Below the pieces are notes generated by a model, which saw only the letters and a list, made by a program, of their open reading frames with translations, was not told the DNA's origin and made no database searches. A program made the position numbers and the translations under genes. Positions 1-5,311 of a stretch of DNA of 18,695 bases are shown piece after piece (the first letter of the stretch is position 1; each line of letters starts with the position of its first letter). Origin of the DNA: DAOTVC01 sp034437215 (GTDB taxonomy: Bacteria; Chloroflexota; Anaerolineae; B4-G1; SLSP01); assembly GCA_034437215.1 (NCBI GenBank), contig DAOTVC010000145.1, forward strand, positions 1-18,695, in the 5' to 3' direction.

Positions 1-2
1 AG

Positions 3-428
3 CTGGATCTCATGGGCATCTCCAGCGTCGCCAACGTGCTGGCCGCCATCAAGACCGCGAAGTGGTTCGAGCTGGACGAGAACGACGTCCTCCTCACCGT
101 CTGGACCGACTCCATGGAGCTCTACCAGAGCCGGCTTCAGGAGCTGCGCGAATCCCAGGGCGACTACACCGAGCTGGACGCGGCCGCCGACTACGAGCGC
201 TACCTCCTGGGCGAGACGACCGACCACATGGCGGAGCTCACCTACCCCGACCGCAAGCGCGTTCACAACCTCAAGTACTTCACCTGGGTCGAGCAGCAGG
301 GCAAGACCTACGAGGAGATCCAGGCGCAGTGGTACGACGACGACTACTGGACCAGCTTCCAGACGCAGATCCCCCAGATCGACGAGCTCATCGTGGAGTT
401 CAACGAGCAGACGGGCCTGCTGAAGTAG
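3..428 (+). CDS. PLP-dependent enzyme (cysteine synthase/threonine synthase-like), 3' end only
   Basis: The gene enters from outside the window: the frame is open from the first bases, so the ATG at 12 is probably an internal Met. About 141 C-terminal residues are visible. They are acidic and aromatic-rich, with the segments TTDHMAELTYPDRKR and NLKYFTWVEQQGKT, then WYDDDYW. I recognise this tail from proteins annotated as pyridoxal-5'-phosphate-dependent protein subunit beta (cysteine synthase-like, fold-type II). This is recall of a family pattern; the lysine and phosphate-binding motifs that would prove it lie upstream. The start LDLMGISSVANVLAAIKTAKWFEL fits the last helix of the fold-type II catalytic domain, followed by a family-specific extension. 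Substrate cannot be inferred. The gene ends in TAG and is followed 14 nt later by a terminator hairpin. Confidence 0.55.
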   Translation: MDLMGISSVANVLAAIKTAKWFELDENDVLLTVWTDSMELYQSRLQELRESQGDYTELDAAADYERYLLGETTDHMAELTYPDRKRVHNLKYFTWVEQQGKTYEEIQAQWYDDDYWTSFQTQIPQIDELIVEFNEQTGLLK

Positions 429-442
429 GTTCCCTCCCCATC

Positions 443-470
443 ACGCCCCGGCGGTCGCGCGCCGGGGCGT
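443..470 (+). terminator. Hairpin terminator after the PLP-enzyme gene
   Basis: A perfect 10-bp inverted repeat, acgccccggc (443-452) and gccggggcgt (461-470), has an 8-nt loop. The sequence after it (gtgctgttc) is only weakly T-rich. Its place 14 nt after the stop codon supports transcription termination for the upstream gene. Confidence 0.65.
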
Positions 471-635
471 GTGCTGTTCATGTCCGCCAGTCCTCGCCCC
501 TCCCCTGCTCGGCGCTACGCGCCGCATAGGTAGGGGCTTTCAAGCGTGCTCCCGGAACAATAGAGCAGGTTCATGCGTCCTCTAAGTGTTGACCGACCTG
601 CAGGACGATAATGTCCACACAAGGAGGGAAACCTT

Positions 636-1157
636 ATGCCCGCGTACGAACTCATCCTCGACGGATCGACGGTGCAGATGTGGTACCTGTGGCTCGGCGT
701 CATAGGTACTCTCTGGTCCCTCACGCTCGCCCTGGCGCTCTTCCTCGCCTTCAAGAGGAGGCAAAAGGTGGCGCTCTGGTTGGCGGGCCTGCTCGGGGTC
801 GCCCTGTTGGGATTCCTCCTCTCCGGCGCCCGCCTCTCCCCCTACGCCCACTATCGCCGCCGCCTGGAGCCGAGCGTCGCGCTGGGCGAGGCGCTCTTCC
901 AACGCTACGAGACCTACCGTGCGGAGGAGGGCCACTACCCCGCCTCGGTCGCCGAGGTCTACTTCGACGAACTGGAGCACTTCGATTGGATCGCGGGCAT
1001 GGAGGAGAGCCCACCCCGCTGCGACGGCATCGGACTGGACTGCCGGACGGTGAGGGTGCTGACGGAGGAGGCGCTGGCGGTCCAGGTCTACGACGGGCTG
1101 ATCGAGTGCACCATCACCAACCTCTCCCGGGAGTGGCGCTGCCGCGACCACCGGTGA
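636..1157 (+). CDS. Small membrane protein with two N-terminal helices and a Cys-containing tail, function unknown
   Basis: 173 residues. The start is fixed by a strong Shine-Dalgarno, AAGGAGG at 621-627, 8 nt before ATG. Two hydrophobic helices are visible (about residues 17-39 and 44-63) with a short basic loop KRRQK between them, followed by a soluble tail of about 110 residues. The tail has four cysteines (129, 136, 158, 169) that could form two disulfides if it lies outside the membrane. The stretch around residues 82-108 (ALFQRYETYRAEEGHYPASV) resembles the segment after the helix in type IV pilin-like and GspG pseudopilins, where a helix is followed by G-x-YP and a small residue. There is no prepilin peptidase site, so this is only a resemblance. 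No neighbour gives a functional clue. Function unknown. Confidence 0.75.
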   Translation: MPAYELILDGSTVQMWYLWLGVIGTLWSLTLALALFLAFKRRQKVALWLAGLLGVALLGFLLSGARLSPYAHYRRRLEPSVALGEALFQRYETYRAEEGHYPASVAEVYFDELEHFDWIAGMEESPPRCDGIGLDCRTVRVLTEEALAVQVYDGLIECTITNLSREWRCRDHR

Positions 1158-1194
1158 GACAAGAGCGAAACCTGTCCCCCCCATATAGTCTCCC

Positions 1195-1383
1195 TAGGGC
1201 TATCGCACTTGGCTTAAAAGTGCTCGTAGCCCCCGTCTCGGGGGCGAGTCTGGCGTAAGTTGAGTTAAGCCGAGGTGTGAAACGTGAAACGTAAAGCGTG
1301 AGATCTTCACGTCTCACGCTTTACGTTTCAGCCAGTGGATAACTTCCAACTGAGTTGAAGCACACCCAAATGCGATAGCCCTG
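1195..1383. mobile_element. MITE-like non-autonomous element (189 bp) with 9-bp flanking direct repeats
   Basis: The left end reads tagggctatcgcacttgg. The right end, read on the other strand, is cagggctatcgcatttgg, so 16 of 18 positions match as terminal inverted repeats. The nonamer tagtctccc lies directly outside both ends (1186-1194 and 1384-1392), as expected for a target-site duplication. The interior has no ORF but carries a GC hairpin (gccccc/gggggc, 1229-1245) and a long palindrome of heptamers (1277-1330). Size, terminal repeats and duplication fit a miniature element moved in trans by a transposase not in this window. Families making 8-10 bp duplications, such as ISAs1 or IS4, would be candidates; that assignment is inference. 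A second, degenerate copy is at 11054-11225. Confidence 0.6.
1277..1330. repeat. Heptamer array folding into a 19-bp palindrome
   Basis: Four consecutive heptamers, gtgaaac, gtgaaac, gtaaagc and gtgagat, run from 1277 to 1304. The sequence then turns back on itself: 1285-1303 is the perfect reverse complement of 1312-1330 (19 bp, 8-nt loop tcttcacg). It would form a very stable hairpin on either strand. Related arrays are at 3054-3081, 9159-9191 and 15785-15827. Confidence 0.85.
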
Positions 1384-1394
1384 TAGTCTCCCCC

Positions 1395-1423
1395 TTGACA
1401 AGCATAGATTCTCGAGGTATTAT
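1395..1423 (+). promoter_or_regulatory. Sigma-70-type promoter of the PadR/HAAS genes with a possible PadR operator
   Basis: TTGACA at 1395-1400 and TATTAT at 1418-1423 are separated by 17 nt. A small palindrome, aggta-tta-tacct, covers 1415-1427 and overlaps the -10 box, a plausible site for autorepression by the PadR protein encoded next. The Shine-Dalgarno AGGAGG is at 1447-1452. The -35 box starts only 2 nt after the right-hand nonamer of the MITE-like element. Confidence 0.7.
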
Positions 1424-1458
1424 ACCTATATAAACTACATATCATCAGGAGGACGTCG

Positions 1459-1773
1459 ATGAGTCTGAAGGGCAGCCTGCAGCTGTTGATCCTCAACGCC
1501 CTCGCCAACGGGGCAGGGTACGGGTATCAGATCGCCAAGGAGATCAAGGAGCGCTCCGCGGGGGTGCTGGACTTTCAGGAGGGCAGTCTCTACCCCACCC
1601 TTCACAAGCTGGCGAAGGAGGGGCTGATCGAGGCCTATACGTCGACGGTGGACGGTCGCGAGCGCCGTTACTACCGGCTGACGGAGAAGGGCGTCAAGGA
1701 GCTGGCGCGAGAGCGGCGCGAGTGGTTCGCCTTCGTCCACGCCGTCAACACCGTACTGGGTGAGACGGCGTGA
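1459..1773 (+). CDS. PadR family transcriptional regulator
   Basis: 104 residues, the usual length of the short PadR-s2 type: an N-terminal winged helix and a short C-terminal dimerisation helix. Diagnostic stretches are LILNALANGAGYGYQIAKEI (helix 1 to 2), FQEGSLYPTLHKLAKEGLI (recognition helix) and ERRYYRLTEKG (wing). PadR proteins are mostly repressors that leave their operator on binding a small ligand or membrane-active compound. AGGAGG lies 6 nt before the ATG. The stop overlaps the next start (TGATG), so the HAAS-domain membrane protein is translationally coupled. In many bacteria a short PadR regulator precedes a HAAS/DUF1700-type membrane protein, and the two form a repressor-target pair. 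Autoregulation is likely from the palindrome over the -10 box. The ligand is unknown. Confidence 0.92.
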   Translation: MSLKGSLQLLILNALANGAGYGYQIAKEIKERSAGVLDFQEGSLYPTLHKLAKEGLIEAYTSTVDGRERRYYRLTEKGVKELARERREWFAFVHAVNTVLGETA

Positions 1774-2900
1774 TGAGTGCGACGAATCTGGATCAGTGGC
1801 TGCAGGTGGCGACGCGGAACTTGCCGCGCGACGCGGCCCTCACCGTGCGGAGTGAAATTGAGGCCCACTACGAGGAGGCCGTAGCAGAGTACGAAGCACG
1901 GGGTCTGGGAAGAGAGGCGGCGCAAGCGACCGCCCTGGCCAACCTCGGGGAGGCGCGAAAGGTGGGGCGCGCCCTGCGCCGGGTCTACCTCTCTCCGCTA
2001 CACCGGCTCTGGCTGAGCCTCGTCACTACCCCAACCCTTAGAATGCTAGCTTACGCTCAATCAGGAGGTATGCTCATGAATAGTCAACGCGAATCTCAGG
2101 CGCTCTCGCTCTTGATCCCCTTGATCGTGCTCGTCACCGCCCCCTTCTGGCTGACGATGGTGATAGGGGGCTTGTTGAGGCTATCGTTCTTACTCTTTGC
2201 CGGTCAGCCACCTAACGGTATTATCCTGCTCTGGTACCCGCTCTACCTCGTGGGCCGGCTCCTGAGCGACACGACACGCTTGGTAATAGTGGGAGGAGCA
2301 GCCCTCCTCCTGACGCTGGTGGGGCTGACCTGGCTGGTGCTGCGCCAACGCCGGCAAGCCGGAAACCGGCACCGTCTCTACCTCCTGACCGCCGTCCTTG
2401 TCCTGTTGTTGGGCTCTCCCCTGATCGTCCGCTACCGGCCCGCGGTCGAAGCGGCGTCGGGCGTGGAGATGCGGATCGTGGAGCGACCCGGCCTTCTGAA
2501 GGGGATGGTCAAGAGCTACCAGAACATGGCCGAGATCCGGGGCTGCCAGTACGAGCCGCTGGGCTGGGTGGACGAAGGGACGCTCCTCTACCGCACCTGG
2601 TGTGGAGGAGGCTACAACGCAGAGGGAGAGTGGGAGCCGGGGACCGCCGGCGCGACCCGGTTCTACGATGTCGAGAACGAGCGCAGCGGGACCTATCTCT
2701 CCGGCGGGGAGATCCTGCGCGAACCCTGCAACCCCAGGGAGTGCGTCCGCCCGCACCTCTCTTATACGCCCCAAATGCCCCAAGGCTACTACGCCGGGGC
2801 GTACCCCGAGCCCCTCGTCTCGCCGGACGGGCGCCGGGTCGCCTTCACCGCGGAGCACGTCTTTGGGCCCGAGGATCTGCTCGTCATAAGGACCCGATGA
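1773..2900 (+). CDS. HAAS/DUF1700-like domain membrane protein with extracytoplasmic PD40-like tail
   Basis: 375 residues from ATG 1773, which overlaps the PadR stop by one base; a GTG at 1770 is the alternative start. Residues 1-75 form a helical HAAS-like domain (SEIEAHYEEAVAEYEARGLGREAAQATALANLG), typical of proteins encoded next to PadR. About four hydrophobic segments follow (roughly 107-140, 148-168, 178-196 and 205-222). The last 145 residues are soluble, with four cysteines in CGGG, CNPREC and RGCQY settings. Near the C terminus, LVSPDGRRVAFTA matches a single WD40-like/PD40 beta-propeller blade, so the tail may be a truncated propeller. The body from residue 99 has its own Shine-Dalgarno and ATG, which suggests fusion or a second start. 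Role unknown; expected to be repressed by the PadR protein. Confidence 0.8.
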   Translation: MSATNLDQWLQVATRNLPRDAALTVRSEIEAHYEEAVAEYEARGLGREAAQATALANLGEARKVGRALRRVYLSPLHRLWLSLVTTPTLRMLAYAQSGGMLMNSQRESQALSLLIPLIVLVTAPFWLTMVIGGLLRLSFLLFAGQPPNGIILLWYPLYLVGRLLSDTTRLVIVGGAALLLTLVGLTWLVLRQRRQAGNRHRLYLLTAVLVLLLGSPLIVRYRPAVEAASGVEMRIVERPGLLKGMVKSYQNMAEIRGCQYEPLGWVDEGTLLYRTWCGGGYNAEGEWEPGTAGATRFYDVENERSGTYLSGGEILREPCNPRECVRPHLSYTPQMPQGYYAGAYPEPLVSPDGRRVAFTAEHVFGPEDLLVIRTR

Positions 2901-2964
2901 ACTCCACACGGTTCGTAGTAAGCGGTCGCGTTACGGCACTCCACTACGTTACGTGCCTTACTAC

Positions 2965-3012
2965 GAGCACGTCTACGGCCCCGAGGATCTGCTCGTCATC
3001 ACACGCGAGTAA
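2965..3012 (+). pseudogene. Remnant copy of the HAAS-protein C terminus
   Basis: Read from 2965, this stretch encodes EHVYGPEDLLVITRE and TAA. The real gene ends at 2853-2900 with EHVFGPEDLLVIRTR and TGA. The two DNA segments share the core ccgaggatctgctcgtcat and lie 112 nt apart, in different frames. The second copy has no start of its own. Between them, 2915-2922 (gtagtaag) and 2957-2964 (cttactac) form an inverted repeat. Either the gene tail was partly duplicated, or a repeat inserted and the terminal codons were repeated. Confidence 0.6.
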
Positions 3013-3053
3013 GGGCCGTGGGGATCTCTCACTTGGGGGAGGTGAAGTAAGAC

Positions 3054-3081
3054 GTAAAACGTGAAACGTGAAACGTAAGGT
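3054..3081 (+). repeat. Heptamer array (GTGAAAC type)
   Basis: Four consecutive heptamers: gtaaaac, gtgaaac, gtgaaac, gtaaggt. The unit is the same as in the array at 1277-1304, but here there is no inverted half and no MITE end nearby. Confidence 0.8.
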
Positions 3082-3117
3082 TGACTACCCTGAAAGAAGG
3101 TGGGGACTAACCGCAAA

Positions 3118-3213
3118 CGCAGAGGTCGCAAAGATAACTCAATATTTCTAAGGTTTACACCTCGGCGAATTAATAATCTGTGTCTCAACTTTGCGTTCTT
3201 TGCGCTCTCTGCG
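3118..3213. repeat. Inverted pair of CGCAGAG/CGCAAAGA repeats
   Basis: cgcagaggtcgcaaaga (3118-3134) faces tctttgcgctctctgcg (3197-3213). The reverse complement of the second is cgcagagagcgcaaaga, so 15 of 17 positions match. The 62-nt interval is AT-rich. Further motif copies are at 3319-3333 and 14412-14435. Confidence 0.7.
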
Positions 3214-3363
3214 ATTAGCTAGCCTTTCTTCAGTAGAGTCAAGTCTCCGTTAGCTTTTTGATCAAATTCGCTCTTTGTGTTCAAGAAAGTCGGGGGTAAC
3301 TTGAAAAACTTGGTGGCCTTTGCGCCTTTGCGGTGAATCTGGCCTTTTTCAGTGAAGCCAATG

Positions 3364-4185
3364 TTAGCTCTCCAGCGCGAAGTGCTCCACCAGGAAGTGG
3401 GCCACGCCCTCCTCGTCGTTGGAGGGCGCCACCCGCCAGGCCAGGTCCTGCACCTCGGGGAGGGCGTTGGCGACGGCCACGGCGTGGGGGATGGCCTGGA
3501 AGACGGGGAGGTCGTTGAGGCTGTCGCCGAAGTAGACGATGGCCTCGGCGGTCACGCCCAGCCTCTCCGCCAGCGCCAGAAGGGCGGCGTCCTTGCGGGC
3601 CTCCGGGTGGTTGATCTCCACCCAATGCCCGAGGTGCGAAGAGGGCTGGTGCAGCACGTAAGCGCGATCCCCCACGACGCCGAGGAGCAAATCGTAGAGG
3701 CGCGTGGCCCGCTCGGGCGTCTCCACCGTGGAGAGCTGGACGGGCCGGGTCGCGAAGAGCGCCTCCAGGGAGCCCACCGCCTCGTAGGGCTGGTAGGCGC
3801 GCGCCTCAACCAGCGCCGCGACCCTGCCCAACCCCTCCTTCGCGGGCAGATAGCGGGTCACGCCGTCGACGCCGTAGACGAGGGGGACGTAGCCCTGATC
3901 GACCATCGCCTCCGCCGCCTCGCGCAGCGTCGCCGGGTCGAGGGCCGCCCCCTCGCTCAACTGCCCCTCCTCGAGGAGGAAGACGCCGTTGAGGCAGATG
4001 GCCCGCACCCCGTGCCCGATCCGCTCCACGTGGCGCCGTGCGGGCCAGGGGTTGAGGCCCGTGACCAGGACCACCGGCGTTCCGCCGTCGAGCAGCGCGC
4101 GCAGCACCTCCACCGTGAAGGGCGGAATCTCCCCGGCGCTGTCGGTCAACGTCCCGTCGATGTCGCTCGCGATCAGTTCAAACAT
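3364..4185 (-). CDS. HAD superfamily phosphatase (Cof-type, subfamily IIB)
   Basis: 273 residues, typical of Cof-type HAD-IIB phosphatases that dephosphorylate sugar phosphates, phosphoglycolate-like or nucleotide-related metabolites in the cytosol. All four motifs are present: DIDGT with nucleophile D8 and acid D10; T42 in VLVTGL; K198 in EARKDAALL; and GDSLND with D221 and D225 for magnesium. The C2-type cap lies between motifs II and III (about residues 80-190). The start is the ATG at 4185, since motif I begins 7 residues later. No Shine-Dalgarno is visible: the bases before the start codon are an octamer repeat array, ending 2 nt away, so translation may be leaderless or weak. It is read alone, away from the plus-strand HAAS gene. 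Substrate cannot be told from sequence. Confidence 0.88.
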   Translation of the reverse strand: MFELIASDIDGTLTDSAGEIPPFTVEVLRALLDGGTPVVLVTGLNPWPARRHVERIGHGVRAICLNGVFLLEEGQLSEGAALDPATLREAAEAMVDQGYVPLVYGVDGVTRYLPAKEGLGRVAALVEARAYQPYEAVGSLEALFATRPVQLSTVETPERATRLYDLLLGVVGDRAYVLHQPSSHLGHWVEINHPEARKDAALLALAERLGVTAEAIVYFGDSLNDLPVFQAIPHAVAVANALPEVQDLAWRVAPSNDEEGVAHFLVEHFALES

Positions 4186-4187
4186 GG

Positions 4188-4474
4188 TTTAGTCGCTTAG
4201 TCGTTTAGTCGTTTAGTCGCTTAGTCCGGTAGTCTGGTGGTCTGATAGTCAGTTACTGATCCGGACATAAAAGGCTAAAGTTGATGAGCCATGCCCGGCA
4301 TCGCCTGTGGCTCAAGCACACTACCGGAAGCACATCCGCAGTCGGCTTCAGCCGACTTCAATACGGTAGCCGGCGGTTTTAACCGCTGGCGGAGAGGTCG
4401 TAGCCGGCTCGGTTTAGCAGTACTCGTCCGGATCAGTAGTCAATTAGACCCGACTACCCGACTACCTGACTACC
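4188..4474. repeat. Palindromic element bounded by octamer arrays in opposite orientations
   Basis: The left array (4188-4259) is nine in-phase octamers of the form NNTAGTCN, starting tttagtcg, cttagtcg, tttagtcg, tttagtcg, cttagtcc. The right array (4435-4474) is the inverse form: agtagtca, attagacc, cgactacc, cgactacc, tgactacc. Just inside, actgatccggac (4255-4266) and gtccggatcagt (4426-4437) are perfect 12-bp inverted repeats. The interior holds hairpins: tgagcca/tggctca (4285-4314), agtcggct/agccgact (4340-4357) and cggcggtt/aaccgctg (4371-4388, one mismatch). There is no supported ORF. The stop codon of the OFOR beta gene lies inside the last right-hand octamer. The inverted ends suggest a mobile or formerly mobile element, but no target duplication was found. 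Confidence 0.65.
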
Positions 4475-5309
4475 TCAAATAGCGGTCCATGACCTCCGAG
4501 ACGGTCGTCTCGGGCGCCCGCTCCTGCAGATCCTCGATCTGGGCGCTGTAGGAGCGGCGCTCCCGCTCCTCGTAGAAGATGCCCAGGTACTGGGGCGTGC
4601 CCACGCGCGCCAACCGCATCGCTTCCATCAGGTCGGAGCGGTCGTGCTCCTCGGGCAGGGGCTCGGCGATCCCCCGGTAGTGGTCGTAGCTGTCGTAGAA
4701 GCTGACGCAGGGGGAGAGGACCTGCACGAAGGCGAAGCCGGGATGCTGCAGCGCCGACTTGATGATCTCCACCATCTGCTTGATCTCCCCCGAGAAGGCG
4801 CGGGCGACGAAGGAGGCCTCGTAGGCCAACAGCATCATGAGAGGATTGAGGGGGCGCTCGAGGGAGCCGTAGGGTGAGGCCTTGCGCACCGTCCCCGGCG
4901 GCGTGGTGGGTGAGGGCTGCCCCTTGGTCATCCCGTAGATGCTGTTGTCCATCACGATGTAGGTGAGGTCGACGTTGCGGCGCGCGGCGTGGGGCAGGTG
5001 GCCCCCGCCGATGCTGAAGCCGTCGCCGTCCCCGCCCACCGCCACGACGGTCAGCTCGGGCTTCCCCAGCTTGATCCCCGTCGCCAGGGGCAAGGGCCGC
5101 CCGTGGATGCCGTGGAAGCCGTAGGTCTGCAGGAAGGCAGGGAAGCGGCTCGAACAGCCGATACCCGAGGCCACGGCGATCCTCTCGGGCGCTATCTCGA
5201 GCTGGGCGAAGGCCCGCATCAGGGCGTTGAGCACGGCGTAGTCGCCGCAGCCCGGACACCAGATGGGGCGGACGCCGCTCTTGTAATCTTTGGTCTTGTA
5301 GGGACCCAT
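4470..5309 (-). CDS. 2-oxoacid:ferredoxin oxidoreductase, beta subunit
   Basis: 279 residues. This TPP-binding subunit decarboxylates a 2-oxoacid and passes electrons through an iron-sulfur cluster towards ferredoxin, forming an acyl-CoA. Visible features are CPGCG (residues 18-22) with a further cysteine at 52 as cluster ligands, the TPP/magnesium motif GDGDGFSIGGGH (93-104) and DNSIYGMTKGQ (121-131). This is the pattern of archaeal and KorB-type beta subunits. The ATG at 5309 is chosen because the family begins just before a YKS segment and a GAGGAGGG Shine-Dalgarno precedes it; the frame stays open upstream into the alpha gene. It lies 2 nt after the alpha stop, so the pair is translationally linked. 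The stop codon sits within an octamer repeat. No delta (8Fe-ferredoxin) subunit is nearby. Whether 2-oxoglutarate, pyruvate or a branched 2-oxoacid is the substrate cannot be decided. Confidence 0.93.
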   Translation of the reverse strand: MGPYKTKDYKSGVRPIWCPGCGDYAVLNALMRAFAQLEIAPERIAVASGIGCSSRFPAFLQTYGFHGIHGRPLPLATGIKLGKPELTVVAVGGDGDGFSIGGGHLPHAARRNVDLTYIVMDNSIYGMTKGQPSPTTPPGTVRKASPYGSLERPLNPLMMLLAYEASFVARAFSGEIKQMVEIIKSALQHPGFAFVQVLSPCVSFYDSYDHYRGIAEPLPEEHDRSDLMEAMRLARVGTPQYLGIFYEERERRSYSAQIEDLQERAPETTVSEVMDRYLR

Positions 5310-5311
5310 GG

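Larger units (their letters stand above)
3013..3363. other. Gene-free gap with several repeat types
   Basis: No convincing ORF or RNA gene is seen in this 351-bp, AT-richer gap between convergent genes. It holds a heptamer array (3054-3081), an inverted pair of CGCAGAG/CGCAAAG repeats (3118-3134 and 3197-3213), and a third copy of the motif, tttgcgcctttgcgg (3319-3333). No clear rho-independent terminator is seen for the HAD gene, which ends at 3364 on the minus strand. Confidence 0.6.

Noticed and set aside
588..612. Promoter for the small membrane protein (ttgacc and gataat)
   Set aside because: The spacer is only about 12 nt, too short for a sigma-70 promoter.
4188..4259. CRISPR array
   Set aside because: Units are 8 nt with no spacers and no cas genes nearby.
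4291..4482. 63-residue plus-strand ORF in the palindromic element
   Set aside because: Lies over hairpins and octamer arrays, lacks a ribosome site and has no recognisable sequence.
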